The notes: generated by a model from the sequence alone, not told the origin. DNA of 64,000 nt from an uncultured Spirochaetaceae bacterium (GCA_944389505.1 CALXMP010000001.1:124001-188000); one strand, 5' to 3'; shown: positions 1 through 9,584, counted from the stretch's first letter. Numbers and translations are program-made.

Positions 1-1108
1 CTTCGCTCTCTGTCTCAGCTCCCTTGCCGATATCATGGAGAAGACCACCGCGCTTCGCAATCTCAGGATCCGCACCGACTTCAGAGGCGATCATGCCAGC
101 AAGTATTGCGACTTCCTTTGAGTGCAGAAGCACATTCTGTCCATAGCTCGTTCTAAAGTGGAGACGACCAAGCGCACGGATCATCTCTGGTCCCATGTTA
201 TGGATACCGAGATCGAACACGACCTTCTCTCCCTCATCAACGATTACGCGGCCAACTTCCTTAGATACCTTGTTGACAACCTCTTCGATGCGGGCTGGAT
301 GGATACGTCCGTCCTGGACAAGACGCTCAAGAGCAACCCTTGCAATCTCCTTCCTGACAGGATCGAAACAGGAGATAACAACGGCCTCAGGAGTATCATC
401 GATGATGATATCAACACCGGTAAGCGTCTCCAGGGTGCGGATATTCCTACCCTCACGCCCAATGATCCTTCCCTTCATCTCATCGCTTGGAAGCGATACA
501 GAAGCAGTAGTAGTCTCTCCGGAAACCTCTGTGGCAAGACGCTGGATTGATGTCACGATGATATCACGAGCAACCTTATCGGCCTGAATCTGAGCCTCCT
601 GCTCGATTTTGTTGACATAGACCTGTCCATCATGCTCAGCATCCCTCTTCATCTCCTCGATGATGAGATTCTTTGCTTCCTCACGGGTCATCGATGCAAC
701 ACGCTCAAGCTCCGAACGCAGATTCTCCATCGTCTCCTCAGCTTCTTTCTCTTTTCTGCCGAGGGCTTCATCTCTCTCTCCAAGCTGCTGCTTTATCTTT
801 TCAAGCTCTTCCTGCCTATGATCAAGATTTTCCTCTTTCTGCAGAAGCCTCCTCTCGGATTTCTGCAGCTCAAATCGTCTCTCTCTAGCTTCCCGCTCCT
901 GCTGCTGCTGTTCTTTCAGAAGCTTATCACGGGTTTCAAGGAGGATTTCCCTGGACTGAGCCTCTGCCTTTGAGACAGCCTCATCCGAGATCCTCTGAGC
1001 TTTCTGTTCTGCCGAAGTCAGCTTTGACTTGGCATATATCCAACGGGCTACAACGCCAATTGCAATACCTAAGCATAAACATAGGAGAGAAATCAATAAT
1101 GTTGCCAT
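1..1108 (-). CDS. rny: Ribonuclease Y, 5' part (truncated by window edge)
   Basis: This membrane-anchored endoribonuclease starts bulk mRNA decay. The first 369 residues lie in the window and the C-terminal part is cut off at position 1. An N-terminal membrane segment (about residues 3-25) is followed by a long charged coiled coil rich in Glu/Gln/Lys/Arg (about 30-160), a KH domain with GRIIGREGRNIR near residue 211, and the beginning of the HD domain with its metal-binding LLHDIGKG near residue 356. The ATG at 1106-1108 is chosen because GAGGAGG lies about 8 nt upstream and the membrane segment begins straight after it. The family is usually about 510 residues long. It lies downstream of, and on the same strand as, the lipoprotein and ribosomal genes, but a hairpin at 1309-1335 separates it from them. 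Confidence 0.95.
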   Translation of the reverse strand, partial: MATLLISLLCLCLGIAIGVVARWIYAKSKLTSAEQKAQRISDEAVSKAEAQSREILLETRDKLLKEQQQQEREARERRFELQKSERRLLQKEENLDHRQEELEKIKQQLGERDEALGRKEKEAEETMENLRSELERVASMTREEAKNLIIEEMKRDAEHDGQVYVNKIEQEAQIQADKVARDIIVTSIQRLATEVSGETTTASVSLPSDEMKGRIIGREGRNIRTLETLTGVDIIIDDTPEAVVISCFDPVRKEIARVALERLVQDGRIHPARIEEVVNKVSKEVGRVIVDEGEKVVFDLGIHNMGPEMIRALGRLHFRTSYGQNVLLHSKEVAILAGMIASEVGADPEIAKRGGLLHDIGKGAETESE

Positions 1109-1308
1109 ATATTCATTCCTCCTCTCTGACTTAATATTCTGATATTGCCCCAAAGCGCCGTAGCTGTCAATGCAGAACTACCTATCCGGGGTTACCTCCA
1201 TACTGTCATCATACATTTTTGGAGCATTATTTAGAACAGAAAACACAGAAACTATATATAATCTTTGCCCTTGGCCATGCCTTAACAAAGTCACTGCCTT
1301 CAATACAA

Positions 1309-1335
1309 ATGCCCGAAGAAATCATCCTCGGGCAT
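1309..1335 (-). terminator. Putative terminator after lipoprotein gene
   Basis: ATGCCCGA and TCGGGCAT form a perfect 8-bp stem with an 11-nt loop. Read on the minus strand it is followed by TTGTATT, a weak T tract. It lies 35 nt beyond the lipoprotein stop codon. The rest of 1109-1370 shows no gene. Confidence 0.6.
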
Positions 1336-1370
1336 CGCATTCTGATTATTGTTAAAGATAAACTTCCCTA

Positions 1371-2456
1371 TCACGTATTTTTCGCAGTAAGTTTCTCTTC
1401 ATTGAGATATGTATTCTCACCCCAATAAGAACGCTCTTTTATAGTTTTTGCATATGCAGAATCACAATCTGCATCAAAAGAGATTCTTGCCGAGTTGCTG
1501 CCGTTGCTGGATATATATACTGTACGTGCATTGGCCCCTGCCTTAACAGTCAGAACGGAGTTCTTAACTATGCAAGATGTATCATATGCATAAGAAGTTC
1601 CTCCCCTGTTTCCAGCAACAAGAGCTGCAAAAGGAACCTCATTCCCAGGCCCCCAATTATCATTAAAATAGTAATTGGATCCTGTATATTTTCCTGTTGT
1701 TGAAATAGTGCTGTTGATAATTTCAGCATTACCGCCTCTGACAACCAGTCCCTGCCGGTCACCCGTGATTTTTGAGTTTCTGATAGTAAGATTACCAGGT
1801 ACATTAATCAGTAATCCACAACTATCATTATCATCTTTTCCTGTTGCAATAAGCTCAGAATCAATAATTTCTATATTAATTGGGATAAATGCACCAGAAT
1901 CGTATTTATTAGCATTTGTTGCAATTGTGTATACGCCATTTGCCCTTATAGTTGAATTATTAATCTTTAATTTAACCCCTGATGGGGTCTCGTTCGTAGA
2001 GCCTATTGCAATTGCACTTGAATCAGCGACCAAATCAACATTGGTCAATTTCAATGTACCATTCTCTTGAATACCGATACAGCCATGAGAACCATAAGAA
2101 TCATTATCCTCAGATGGATAGGAAGCTTCAACATCTCCATCTGAAATTGATAAACTTACTCCATTGCCAATTGCCATAGATCCGCCCACATCAAATGCAA
2201 TCTTATTTCCATTCAGATCGATATTATATGACCTTCCTTCTTCCAGATCCATAGGACTTATTATATCAATATCTGATGTAAGACGAGCATTTCCAGTTGT
2301 TTCAAGCATTGATTCAAGATCCTCAGAAGAACCTACATCATACGGTGTTGTATCATCCTCAGGTGGGAAAAATGGTATAAACCTATATTGCGAACAAGAT
2401 GAGGCAAAAATACCTAAACAAATAACAATGGCTAAACCTAAACGAGTCTTTTTCAT
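1371..2456 (-). CDS. Lipoprotein with beta-helix-like repeats (unknown function)
   Basis: The 361-residue product begins with a lipoprotein signal peptide: basic MKKTR, a hydrophobic stretch, and a lipobox ending FASSC with Cys21 as the likely lipidated residue. After an acidic linker the body is a series of short strand-like units with repeated Asn/Ser turns (patterns such as LTIRNSKI, AEIINSTI, LKLTNVDL). This resembles right-handed parallel beta-helix (pectate-lyase-like) surface proteins; I see no catalytic signature. The ATG at 2456 is preferred because it starts the signal peptide and has GGAG about 10 nt upstream; a TTG-started in-frame extension to 2513 would run through the C8 tract. 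It sits between rplQ and rny, where a lipoprotein is not expected, and is low in GC compared with the ribosomal genes. Probably surface exposed (inference). Confidence 0.85.
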   Translation of the reverse strand: MKKTRLGLAIVICLGIFASSCSQYRFIPFFPPEDDTTPYDVGSSEDLESMLETTGNARLTSDIDIISPMDLEEGRSYNIDLNGNKIAFDVGGSMAIGNGVSLSISDGDVEASYPSEDNDSYGSHGCIGIQENGTLKLTNVDLVADSSAIAIGSTNETPSGVKLKINNSTIRANGVYTIATNANKYDSGAFIPINIEIIDSELIATGKDDNDSCGLLINVPGNLTIRNSKITGDRQGLVVRGGNAEIINSTISTTGKYTGSNYYFNDNWGPGNEVPFAALVAGNRGGTSYAYDTSCIVKNSVLTVKAGANARTVYISSNGSNSARISFDADCDSAYAKTIKERSYWGENTYLNEEKLTAKNT

Positions 2457-2481
2457 AAAACCCACGCCCTCCATTGATACC

Positions 2482-2513
2482 AGTATGCCCAATACCGGGG
2501 GGGGAGTAGTCAA
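2482..2513 (-). promoter_or_regulatory. Candidate promoter with C8 tract in spacer
   Basis: On the minus strand a -35-like TTGACT (2513-2508) is followed by ACT, eight C residues (2504-2497), and a -10-like CATACT (2487-2482). The present spacer is 20 nt; losing three C would give the optimal 17. The start codon is 25 nt further on. Homopolymer tracts in promoter spacers are known phase-variation devices, and poly-G tracts precede several Treponema pallidum surface-protein genes. Confidence 0.55.
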
Positions 2514-2563
2514 GAATTATGTAACATATCCTACAAAGATTATCGGAAACATCATATCTGGGC

Positions 2564-2591
2564 AAATAAAAACCGCCACACACGGTGACGG
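2564..2591 (-). terminator. Rho-independent terminator of ribosomal operon
   Basis: On the minus strand CCGTCAC and GTGGCGG form a 7-bp stem (one G-T pair) with a CGTGT loop, followed by TTTTTATTT. It lies 47 nt after rplQ and ends the long minus-strand ribosomal operon, so the lipoprotein gene beyond it needs its own promoter. Confidence 0.85.
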
Positions 2592-2637
2592 CTTCAGGGA
2601 AATGTCCCTGTCGTTCTGCTTCTACTGAAGCATGGCC

Positions 2638-3057
2638 TTACTTTGCTTCGGCCTTGTCGGCTTTCTTGTCAGCCTTCTTTGCAGCTTTCTCTTCCTTCTT
2701 TGTCTTCTCGACAAGCTCGAGTATGACCATCTCAGCTGCATCGCCAAGTCTGTTTCCAGTCTTGAGTATGCGGGTATATCCGCCATTTCTCTCTGCGAAG
2801 AGAGGTCCGATTTCCTTGAAAAGCTTGTTCACAACAGTCTCATCATAGATGTAGCGTGCTGCAACACGGCGATTGTGGACAGAGTCCGTCTTGCCGCGTG
2901 TGATCAGCTTCTCAGCCATCTTCCTTACCTCAAGTGCCTTAGCCTTGGTTGTCTCAATCCTCTCATATCTGAGAAGGGAAGTAACCATGCTGCGCATAAG
3001 TGCTTTGCGCTGACTTGATTTGCGGGAAAGCGCATTGAATCCGATTCTATGCTTCAT
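2638..3057 (-). CDS. rplQ: 50S ribosomal protein L17
   Basis: L17 binds 23S rRNA near the exit of the peptide tunnel. The start [24 protein letters not shown] is typical of the family, and the core (to about residue 118) is followed by a Lys/Ala/Glu/Asp-rich tail of about 20 residues, which explains the 139-residue length. The start codon overlaps the end of rpoA by 11 nt, indicating coupled translation. It is the last gene before the operon terminator. Confidence 0.97.
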   Translation of the reverse strand: MKHRIGFNALSRKSSQRKALMRSMVTSLLRYERIETTKAKALEVRKMAEKLITRGKTDSVHNRRVAARYIYDETVVNKLFKEIGPLFAERNGGYTRILKTGNRLGDAAEMVILELVEKTKKEEKAAKKADKKADKAEAK

Positions 3058-4108
3058 TGTTTTCCTCTTCCTTGTTCTCTGGAACTTTGATAGACGTCTT
3101 TAATACACTGAAGTCTGTCATGCCGAGTGTAAGACCCCACTCCCTGAGCTTGTCCTTGATCTCAGAAAGCGACTTCTTTCCGAAGTTGCGTGTCTTGGCA
3201 ATCTCATCCTCAGTCTTCCTAGCCAGATCTCCGATGGTCTTAATGCCGGCATTCTTGAGGCAGTTGGAGGAACGGACAGTAAGCTCAAGCTCCTCTACAG
3301 GAGTATTGAGAAGATCCCTGATCCTAGCCTCTTCCTCGTCGGCTTCCTCGGTTGTGCAGATCTTACCCTCATCGAAGTTGATGAAGATCGTGAAGTGCTC
3401 CTTTACGATCTTTGCAGCTTCGCCAAGCGCATTCTCCGGAGTGATAGTTCCATCTGTCCAGATCTCGAGAGTGAGCTTCTCATAGTCATTCCTCTGACCG
3501 ACCCTTGTCGGCTCGATAGAGTATCTGACTCTCTTAACAGGAGAATAGAATGCATCGATTGATATCACTCCAGGCTCCTCAGAGTACTTCTCGTTGAGCT
3601 CGGAAGGAACATAGCCCCTGCCGAGGTCAATCTGGACCTCCATCTCAAGATCGCAGTCATCCATCATCGTGAAGATAGGAAGGTCAGGATTTGTCACCTT
3701 GACCATATCGCGCTCGAAATCCTTGCCGGTGATGACACCAGGTCCCTTGCAGGGGATTACAAGCACTGTACCCTCACTCTCCTCAGGCATGCTGATCTGC
3801 AGTTTCTTAATGGCTGCAATGATATCGCTGATATCCTCCCTGACACCACGGAGCGGCTCAAACTCAGATGTAACCATATGAGGCTCGCTATGATCCGCAT
3901 TGCCGAATGTCGTGAAGCGGATTGCTGTCACGGCATAGCCCTGGATTGAGGAAAGGAGAACGCGGCGGAGCGTGTTTCCAACCGTTGTTCCGAATCCCCT
4001 CTCGAACGGATATGCGACGAACTTGCCGTAGTCGGATGTCGAGACGGTGTGATCTGATGTGATCCCAGAAGGTCTCTTGAATCCCTTGAGAAGATTTTTC
4101 CTAGCCAT
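3047..4108 (-). CDS. rpoA: DNA-directed RNA polymerase alpha subunit
   Basis: The alpha dimer is the assembly platform of RNA polymerase. The N-terminal domain (about 1-240) carries the typical [20 protein letters not shown] near residue 36, which forms the dimer interface. An acidic linker ([15 protein letters not shown]) leads to the C-terminal domain (about 265-335) with the helix-hairpin-helix region [15 protein letters not shown] that contacts UP elements and activators. Length 353 is a little longer than E. coli (329), mostly in the linker and tail. It lies between rpsK and rplQ as in most bacteria; no rpsD sits next to it here. Confidence 0.98.
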   Translation of the reverse strand: MARKNLLKGFKRPSGITSDHTVSTSDYGKFVAYPFERGFGTTVGNTLRRVLLSSIQGYAVTAIRFTTFGNADHSEPHMVTSEFEPLRGVREDISDIIAAIKKLQISMPEESEGTVLVIPCKGPGVITGKDFERDMVKVTNPDLPIFTMMDDCDLEMEVQIDLGRGYVPSELNEKYSEEPGVISIDAFYSPVKRVRYSIEPTRVGQRNDYEKLTLEIWTDGTITPENALGEAAKIVKEHFTIFINFDEGKICTTEEADEEEARIRDLLNTPVEELELTVRSSNCLKNAGIKTIGDLARKTEDEIAKTRNFGKKSLSEIKDKLREWGLTLGMTDFSVLKTSIKVPENKEEENNEA

Positions 4109-4150
4109 TATTGCTCCTTATTACACAGCTGCGGGAAAACCCGCAGTCAA

Positions 4151-4528
4151 TCAGACACGGCGTGTCTTGCGAGGACGGCAGCCGTTGTGGGGAATCGGGG
4201 TAACGTCCCTGATTGTGCGGACCTTGAGTCCAAGAACACCGAGTGTCCTTATTGCGCTCTCACGTCCAACACCTGGCCCCTTAACGAATACGTTCACTTC
4301 CTTGAGGCCGAAATCCATCGCCTTCTTTGCCGCAGTCTCGCACGTTGTCTGTGCTGCATACGGAGTAGACTTCTTTGCGCCACGGAATCCGAGTCCGCCA
4401 GCAGAAGCCCATGCTATCGCATTCCCTGTAAGGTCTGTAACTGTGATGATCGTATTGTTGAAGGTTGCCTGGATGTAGACATTTCCCTCAATGACGGTCT
4501 TCTTTGTCTTCTTCTTTACGTTAGCCAT
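4151..4528 (-). CDS. rpsK: 30S ribosomal protein S11
   Basis: S11 lies in the platform of the small subunit near the Shine-Dalgarno helix. The 125-residue product has the conserved [12 protein letters not shown] segment and a C-terminal basic end ([13 protein letters not shown]) that matches the family. It follows rpsM after 13 nt and precedes rpoA after 42 nt. Confidence 0.97.
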   Translation of the reverse strand: MANVKKKTKKTVIEGNVYIQATFNNTIITVTDLTGNAIAWASAGGLGFRGAKKSTPYAAQTTCETAAKKAMDFGLKEVNVFVKGPGVGRESAIRTLGVLGLKVRTIRDVTPIPHNGCRPRKTRRV

Positions 4529-4541
4529 TTCTCACCTGCCC

Positions 4542-4907
4542 TTACTTCTTCTTGTTCGCAACAGTCTTCTTGCGGCCCTTTCTGGTCCTGGCATTGGTCT
4601 TTGTCCTCTGACCTCTGACAGGGAGTCCCTTCCTGTGCCTGAGTCCCCTGTAGCAGCCGATATCCATCAGTCTCTTGATGTTAAGGGCAACTTCAGTGCG
4701 GAGATGTCCCTCGATCTTGTAGTCCTCTTCAATGACCTTTCTCAGAAGAGCAAGCTCATCCGATGAGAGAGTATTGATTCTGACATCCGGATCAATGTTC
4801 GTCTTCTTGCAGATATCGGCAGCAGAAGTCCTGCCGATACCATAGATATATGTAAGTGCTATCTTAACTGCCTTATTCGGCAGGTCAACACCCGCTATAC
4901 GTGCCAT
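4542..4907 (-). CDS. rpsM: 30S ribosomal protein S13
   Basis: S13 sits in the head of the small subunit and contacts P-site tRNA and the large subunit. [20 protein letters not shown] is the standard start, the helix-hairpin-helix [11 protein letters not shown] follows near residue 22, and the Lys/Arg-rich tail is typical. Length 121 is normal. It is 12 nt downstream of rpmJ. Confidence 0.97.
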   Translation of the reverse strand: MARIAGVDLPNKAVKIALTYIYGIGRTSAADICKKTNIDPDVRINTLSSDELALLRKVIEEDYKIEGHLRTEVALNIKRLMDIGCYRGLRHRKGLPVRGQRTKTNARTRKGRKKTVANKKK

Positions 4908-4919
4908 TCATGGCCTCCT

Positions 4920-5033
4920 CTATTTCTGTCTCTGCTTGTGCTTCGGGTTCTCGCAGATAATGCGTACAACACCAGCACGTCTGATTACCTTGCACTTGTC
5001 ACAAATCGGTTTGACACTAGCTCTAACTTTCAT
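4920..5033 (-). CDS. rpmJ: 50S ribosomal protein L36 (zinc-binding form)
   Basis: This 37-codon gene was read directly on the minus strand. The product starts [19 protein letters not shown] and has the zinc ligands Cys11, Cys14, Cys27 and His32, so it is the C+ form. It lies directly between secY and rpsM; infA, adk and map, which often occupy this gap in other phyla, are absent. Confidence 0.96.
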   Translation of the reverse strand: MKVRASVKPICDKCKVIRRAGVVRIICENPKHKQRQK

Positions 5034-5045
5034 AGCCTAAGCTCC

Positions 5046-6347
5046 TTAGAATTTCTTGAGTCTGCGCTTCTTTGCGTCCACGAATCCCTCATGATGATGC
5101 ATCTTCATCAAAGCGTCAAGCTGTCTCATCGTCTCGAGGTCAACGCCTACAAGAATGATAAGCGAAGTTCCGCCGAAAAGCATAGCAACATTCTGCGGGA
5201 AATCAAAGAACATCTGGATGAGCGTAGGGATCAATGCGATGAACGCAAGGAAGATAGCGCCAGGGAGAACGATGCGGTTAAGAACCTTTGTAAGGTACTC
5301 CTCAAGCTTCTCATTCCTTACTCCAGGGATCGAGCCTCCGTTATCGCGGATATTCTTGGCCATCTCAATCGGGTTCAGGCTGACCTGCGTATAGAAGAAT
5401 GCAAACGCGATGATCAGTGCTGTATAGATGATCAGGTACGGAGCACCCTGAGGATCAAGGAAATCCGCAATAGCCCTGAGCCACCCGATATTCGAGTTGT
5501 AGCCGATCTGCAGAGGGAACGAAAGAAGTGTCGATGCGAAGATTACAGGGATAACTCCGGATGGGTTGATCTTAAATGGGATATAGGAACTCTGGGAACC
5601 ATACATCCTTCTTCCAACAACTCTTCTTGAGTACTGTACTGGAATCTTCCTCTGTCCTTTCTCCTCATAGACTACGAGAGCAATGACGAAGAAGAACATG
5701 ATTACAACAACAATAAGACCAACAGGATTCATCATTCCGCTTCTGATTTCCACGATCATTGTATAGACCGCAGAAGGAATGCGGGCGACGATACCTGCGA
5801 AGATCAGGAGAGAGACACCGTTTCCGACGCCAAACTGCGTGATCTTCTCACCAAGCCATACCATGAGCATCGAGCCTGCTGTTACGGAGATGATCGACAC
5901 GATTGTGAATGGAACAGTGCCAATCATGATCGCACCAGGGATGCTGCGTGCGTAGACGGATGCGGCAAGCGACTGGATTACGCAGACCAGGACAGTCCCG
6001 TAGCGGGTATACTGCTGGATCTTCTTAGATCCCTGCGGATCCTGCGCGAGCTTCTTAAGCGAAGGAATGACAAGCATCAGCAGCTGCATGATGATCTGAG
6101 TGCTGATGTATGGCATTACGCCAAGCATGAATATCGAGAAGTTCGCGAAAGCACCGCCGGAGAAGAAGTTCAGGTAATCCGTAAATGAGTTCGAGAATTC
6201 CTCGAAGTATGAAAGAACAGCTCCAGGATTGATGCCTGGGATCGGGAGAGCTGCTCCCACCCTCGTTACCGCAAGGATACCGAGAGTGAAGAGTATCTTC
6301 TTCCTTATGTCTTTCATTCTGAACATTTCTACCAGAGTGTTTGCCAT
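5046..6347 (-). CDS. secY: Protein translocase subunit SecY
   Basis: SecY forms the protein-conducting channel of the inner membrane with SecE and SecG. The 433-residue protein shows about ten hydrophobic membrane segments, an N-terminal cytoplasmic helix (MKDIRKKILFTLGILAVTRV), the plug region after PIPGINP, and the cytoplasmic loop with GQRKIPVQYSRR that contacts SecA and the ribosome. It lies 10 nt after rplO and 12 nt before rpmJ, so it is co-transcribed with ribosomal genes. Confidence 0.98.
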   Translation of the reverse strand: MANTLVEMFRMKDIRKKILFTLGILAVTRVGAALPIPGINPGAVLSYFEEFSNSFTDYLNFFSGGAFANFSIFMLGVMPYISTQIIMQLLMLVIPSLKKLAQDPQGSKKIQQYTRYGTVLVCVIQSLAASVYARSIPGAIMIGTVPFTIVSIISVTAGSMLMVWLGEKITQFGVGNGVSLLIFAGIVARIPSAVYTMIVEIRSGMMNPVGLIVVVIMFFFVIALVVYEEKGQRKIPVQYSRRVVGRRMYGSQSSYIPFKINPSGVIPVIFASTLLSFPLQIGYNSNIGWLRAIADFLDPQGAPYLIIYTALIIAFAFFYTQVSLNPIEMAKNIRDNGGSIPGVRNEKLEEYLTKVLNRIVLPGAIFLAFIALIPTLIQMFFDFPQNVAMLFGGTSLIILVGVDLETMRQLDALMKMHHHEGFVDAKKRRLKKF

Positions 6348-6357
6348 GACAGTCCTC

Positions 6358-6789
6358 TTACTTGATCTCGCCGCCTGCTGCCTTGATCTTCTCCTGAGCA
6401 GCTGCAGAAACCTTCACACCCTCGATAGTGAGCTTCTTTGTGATCTCTCCATCGGAAAGGATCTTTGCCTCCGATGTGTGACCCTTGAGAAGTCCCTTCT
6501 CCCTGAGTGTCTCATCAGAGACTGTCTCACCCTCAGCATAGACTGCATCAAGAGTGAAAAGAGAAATTGCCTGTCTCTCGATCTTGAATGGGTAGTTCGA
6601 GAAACCGCGGCGGGCGATGCGCCTGTAGAGAGGCATCTGTCCGCCTTCGAATCCGAGACGGACTCCACCGCCGGAGCGGCTGTTCTGTCCATCATGGCCA
6701 CGGCCGCAGGCTCTTCCCTTGGAAGAAGCTCCGCGTCCTACTATAGTCTTGCGCTTTGTAGCGCCAAGAGGCTTTACAATCTGTGCCAT
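6358..6789 (-). CDS. rplO: 50S ribosomal protein L15
   Basis: L15 is a late-assembling large-subunit protein. The N-terminal part has the glycine/arginine-rich extension (KRKTIVGRGASSKGRACGRGHDGQ) and the GFEGGQMPLYRRIARRGF signature that pins it to rRNA. Length 143 is typical. Its start lies one base beyond the rpmD stop codon. Confidence 0.97.
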   Translation of the reverse strand: MAQIVKPLGATKRKTIVGRGASSKGRACGRGHDGQNSRSGGGVRLGFEGGQMPLYRRIARRGFSNYPFKIERQAISLFTLDAVYAEGETVSDETLREKGLLKGHTSEAKILSDGEITKKLTIEGVKVSAAAQEKIKAAGGEIK

Positions 6790-6790
6790 T

Positions 6791-6973
6791 TCAGACCTCC
6801 TCCACCTTTACAAGATGGGAAACAACGCGGACCATGCCAAGATTGACAGGATTGGCCTCGCGTACAACCGAGCTGGAGATCTTGCCCAGTCCGAGTGCCT
6901 TGATGGTCTTCCTCTGGACGGGGAGAGTTCCCGACAGCCCCCTTACGAGTGTTATCTTGATCTCCTTAGCCAT
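6791..6973 (-). CDS. rpmD: 50S ribosomal protein L30
   Basis: L30 is a small surface protein of the large subunit. The start at 6973 (MAKEIKITLVRG) gives 60 residues, the normal length of the short bacterial form, and includes TLPVQRKTIKALGLGKI, the family's core helix. An upstream in-frame ATG would add only four unusual residues (MELI). Confidence 0.96.
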   Translation of the reverse strand: MAKEIKITLVRGLSGTLPVQRKTIKALGLGKISSSVVREANPVNLGMVRVVSHLVKVEEV

Positions 6974-6975
6974 AA

Positions 6976-7482
6976 TCAGCTCCACATTTCCTTAAGAGTC
7001 TTGCCTCTTGTCTTAGCGACAGCACCTGCATCGAACATGTGCTCGAGAGCATCGAATGTCGCCTTTACTGTATTGATGCCATTCCTGGAACCAAGGGACT
7101 TCGAAAGGACATCCCTGATACCAGCTGCATCGCATACGAGACGAACTGCTCCGCCTGCCTTAACTCCAGTTCCCGGAACAGCCGGGCGAAGGAGAACAGA
7201 TGCGCTCTTGAAATTGCCGACGATCTCGTGAGGGATAGTCGTACCCTTAAGAGGCACTGTGATGATGCTGTTTCTAGCCTTCTCTGTAGCCTTTCTGATT
7301 GCATCGGTGACATCGTTGGCCTTGCCGAAGCCATATCCGACACGGCCGTCGCCATAACCGACGACAACAAGCGCTGAGAACGAGAAATTCTTACCGCCCT
7401 TTACAACCTTGGCTACACGATTGAGCTTGACGAGCTTCTCAATAGCTCCGTCTTTGACTTCTCTATCTTTTGCCCTATCCAT
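6976..7482 (-). CDS. rpsE: 30S ribosomal protein S5
   Basis: S5 helps keep decoding accurate and lines the mRNA entry tunnel. The double-stranded RNA-binding domain ([20 protein letters not shown], about residues 21-40) is followed by the S5-fold with [10 protein letters not shown] and TIPHEIVG. Length 168. It lies 8 nt after rplR and its stop is 2 nt from rpmD. Confidence 0.97.
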   Translation of the reverse strand: MDRAKDREVKDGAIEKLVKLNRVAKVVKGGKNFSFSALVVVGYGDGRVGYGFGKANDVTDAIRKATEKARNSIITVPLKGTTIPHEIVGNFKSASVLLRPAVPGTGVKAGGAVRLVCDAAGIRDVLSKSLGSRNGINTVKATFDALEHMFDAGAVAKTRGKTLKEMWS

Positions 7483-7490
7483 ACGATCTC

Positions 7491-7850
7491 CTAGAACTTG
7501 ATCCCGGCTTTTCTTGCGCCGTCAGCGATACCCTTTACGATACCATGGTAGATATAACCATTGCGATCGAAGACAACGCTGTCGATATTCTTCTCAAGGA
7601 GTCTCTTTCCGATGATCTCACCAAGCTTCTCAGCATTGGCAACAGTATTCCTGAGTTCCCTGAGATCGGCCTCGACGGTGGAAGCTGAGGCAAGAGTCCT
7701 GCCAGCCATATCATCGATAACCTGGACATACATATGGTAGTTTGACCTGAAGACAGTCATCCTCGGCCTTGAGGCGGTCCCGGATACTCTCTTCCTGATG
7801 TGGGCCTTCCTCTTGAGGTGCCTTCTTCTTTTATCAACCATTCTGTTCAT
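7491..7850 (-). CDS. rplR: 50S ribosomal protein L18
   Basis: L18 binds 5S rRNA in the central protuberance together with L5. The 119-residue product has the basic N-terminus ([17 protein letters not shown]) and the fold ending [20 protein letters not shown] that marks the family. Confidence 0.96.
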   Translation of the reverse strand: MNRMVDKRRRHLKRKAHIRKRVSGTASRPRMTVFRSNYHMYVQVIDDMAGRTLASASTVEADLRELRNTVANAEKLGEIIGKRLLEKNIDSVVFDRNGYIYHGIVKGIADGARKAGIKF

Positions 7851-7863
7851 ACTCTAAACCGCC

Positions 7864-8406
7864 TTATTTCTTACCACCGGACTTACCGACCTTGCGGCGG
7901 ATTGTCTCGTCTTCGTACTTGATTCCCTTGCCCTTGTAAGGCTCTGGGCCTCTGAGGGAACGGATTTCAGCAGCAACCTTACCGACCTGAGCCTTGTCGA
8001 TTCCACTGACGATGAGCTTAGCTGGACCATCAGCGGTGATTGTGATTCCCTTAGGAATGACATACTCAATCGGAGTCGAATAGCCGAGAGCGAATGCAAC
8101 GATATCGCCCTTGACCTCTGCTCTGTATCCTACACCATTGATAAGAAGCGACTTCTGGTAACCCTGGGACACGCCTACGATCATGTTGTTGATCAGCTGG
8201 CGGTAAAGCCCATGATATCCTCTTGACTCCTTCTCATCATTGTATCTGGTGACAAGAACTTCATTATCCTTGACCTCAACCTTTACCTCAGGTCTCGTCA
8301 TTGTTGAGAGAGTGCCCTTCGGACCGGTTACGGTTACATTAAGCCCATCGACTGCAACTGATACCTTCTCAGGGATCTGGATGGGGAGCTTACCAATTCT
8401 AGACAT
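7864..8406 (-). CDS. rplF: 50S ribosomal protein L6
   Basis: L6 lies near the factor-binding site of the large subunit. MSRIGKLPIQIPEKVSV is the usual start. The two related L6 folds are visible, the second ending with the signature GPEPYKGKGIKYEDE near residue 155. Length 180 is normal. Ten bases separate it from rpsH. Confidence 0.97.
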   Translation of the reverse strand: MSRIGKLPIQIPEKVSVAVDGLNVTVTGPKGTLSTMTRPEVKVEVKDNEVLVTRYNDEKESRGYHGLYRQLINNMIVGVSQGYQKSLLINGVGYRAEVKGDIVAFALGYSTPIEYVIPKGITITADGPAKLIVSGIDKAQVGKVAAEIRSLRGPEPYKGKGIKYEDETIRRKVGKSGGKK

Positions 8407-8416
8407 CGATTCCTCC

Positions 8417-8815
8417 TTACCAGATTGTGCAGATCAGCTCACCGCCGACCTTGGCTTCCTTAGCCTTCTTGCCGGTGATGACACCTGTCGATGAAGAGAC
8501 TACCACAACGCCGATTCCGTTATATACGGAAGGCATATCCTTGTAGCCGCAGTATACGCGTCTACCAGGTGTGGAGATACGCTCAAGGCCGTGCAGGACA
8601 GGAGTCTGGTCCTCTGTGTACTTGAGGAAGATCCTGATGTATGTGACATCGTCCTTGGTAACCTTCTTGAAGTTCTTGATGAAACCCTCGTTCTTAAGGA
8701 TCTTGACGATCTGAAGCTTAAGATTCGAGGCTGTTACATCTACCTTCTCATGCTTAGACTGACTAGCATTCCTGATCTTAGTCAGCATATCTGCAATTGG
8801 ATCACTAACTGCCAT
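8417..8815 (-). CDS. rpsH: 30S ribosomal protein S8
   Basis: S8 binds the central domain of 16S rRNA and in many bacteria also represses this operon by binding its own m[20 protein letters not shown] and the C-terminal [17 protein letters not shown] are family signatures. Length 132. I did not find a clear 16S-like S8 target in the mRNA. Confidence 0.97.
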   Translation of the reverse strand: MAVSDPIADMLTKIRNASQSKHEKVDVTASNLKLQIVKILKNEGFIKNFKKVTKDDVTYIRIFLKYTEDQTPVLHGLERISTPGRRVYCGYKDMPSVYNGIGVVVVSSSTGVITGKKAKEAKVGGELICTIW

Positions 8816-8824
8816 ACTTAACTC

Positions 8825-9010
8825 CTACCAGCTCGACTTGGTTACGCCAGGGATCTGGCCTTCGCTGGCCAGCTTCCTGAAGCAGATTCTGCACATATCA
8901 AACTGGCGCATATATCCACGAGGGCGTCCGCAGATCCTGCAGCGGTTATAGCTGCGTGTCGAGAACTTCGGATCCTTCTTAGCTTTTATAATCAGAGACT
9001 TCTTTGCCAT
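8825..9010 (-). CDS. rpsN: 30S ribosomal protein S14, zinc-ribbon type
   Basis: This is the short (61-residue) S14 with a zinc ribbon: Cys24-x2-Cys27 and Cys40-x2-Cys43. The long zinc-free paralogue found in some bacteria does not occur in the window. It sits between rplE and rpsH as usual. Confidence 0.96.
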   Translation of the reverse strand: MAKKSLIIKAKKDPKFSTRSYNRCRICGRPRGYMRQFDMCRICFRKLASEGQIPGVTKSSW

Positions 9011-9025
9011 CTTCTATTCCCTTCC

Positions 9026-9583
9026 TTACTTTGCAAACGGCATGCCAAGAGCCTTGAGAAGCGCAAAACCCTGCTCATCGGTCTCTGCTGTCGTTACGAT
9101 AGCAATGTTAAGGCCGCTGATCCTCTCGATCTTGTCATAGTCGATCTCTGGGAAGATTATCTGCTCGGTGATGCCGAGAGAGTAATTCCCGTGTCCATCA
9201 AAAGCATTCGGGTTAACGCCCTTGAAGTCCTTGACGCGTGGAAGAGCGATACAGATAAGGCGCTCGAGGAAATACCACATATTGTCACCGCGAAGGGTAA
9301 CCATGGCGCCGATCTCCTGACCTTCCCTGACCTTGAAGTTTGCGATGGACTTCCTGGCCTTTGTCTTGACAACATGCTGGCCAGTGATCTGCTCAAGCTC
9401 CTTCACAGCAGCATCGAGAAGCTTCTTGTTTGTTGTAGCCTCACCTACGCCTACGCTCACTGTGATCTTCTCAAGCTTAGGGATCTGCATCACAGACTTG
9501 AAAGCAAAGTCCTTCATAAGCTGAGGTGCAACAGTCTCAGTGTACTTCCTCTTGAAATTCGGTACGAACTTTTCCTCTGCCAT
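9026..9583 (-). CDS. rplE: 50S ribosomal protein L5
   Basis: L5 binds 5S rRNA and contacts P-site tRNA. The 185-residue product has the conserved [20 protein letters not shown] (near residue 46) and [20 protein letters not shown] near the end. Its start is one base from the rplX stop. Confidence 0.97.
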   Translation of the reverse strand: MAEEKFVPNFKRKYTETVAPQLMKDFAFKSVMQIPKLEKITVSVGVGEATTNKKLLDAAVKELEQITGQHVVKTKARKSIANFKVREGQEIGAMVTLRGDNMWYFLERLICIALPRVKDFKGVNPNAFDGHGNYSLGITEQIIFPEIDYDKIERISGLNIAIVTTAETDEQGFALLKALGMPFAK

Positions 9584-9584
9584 A

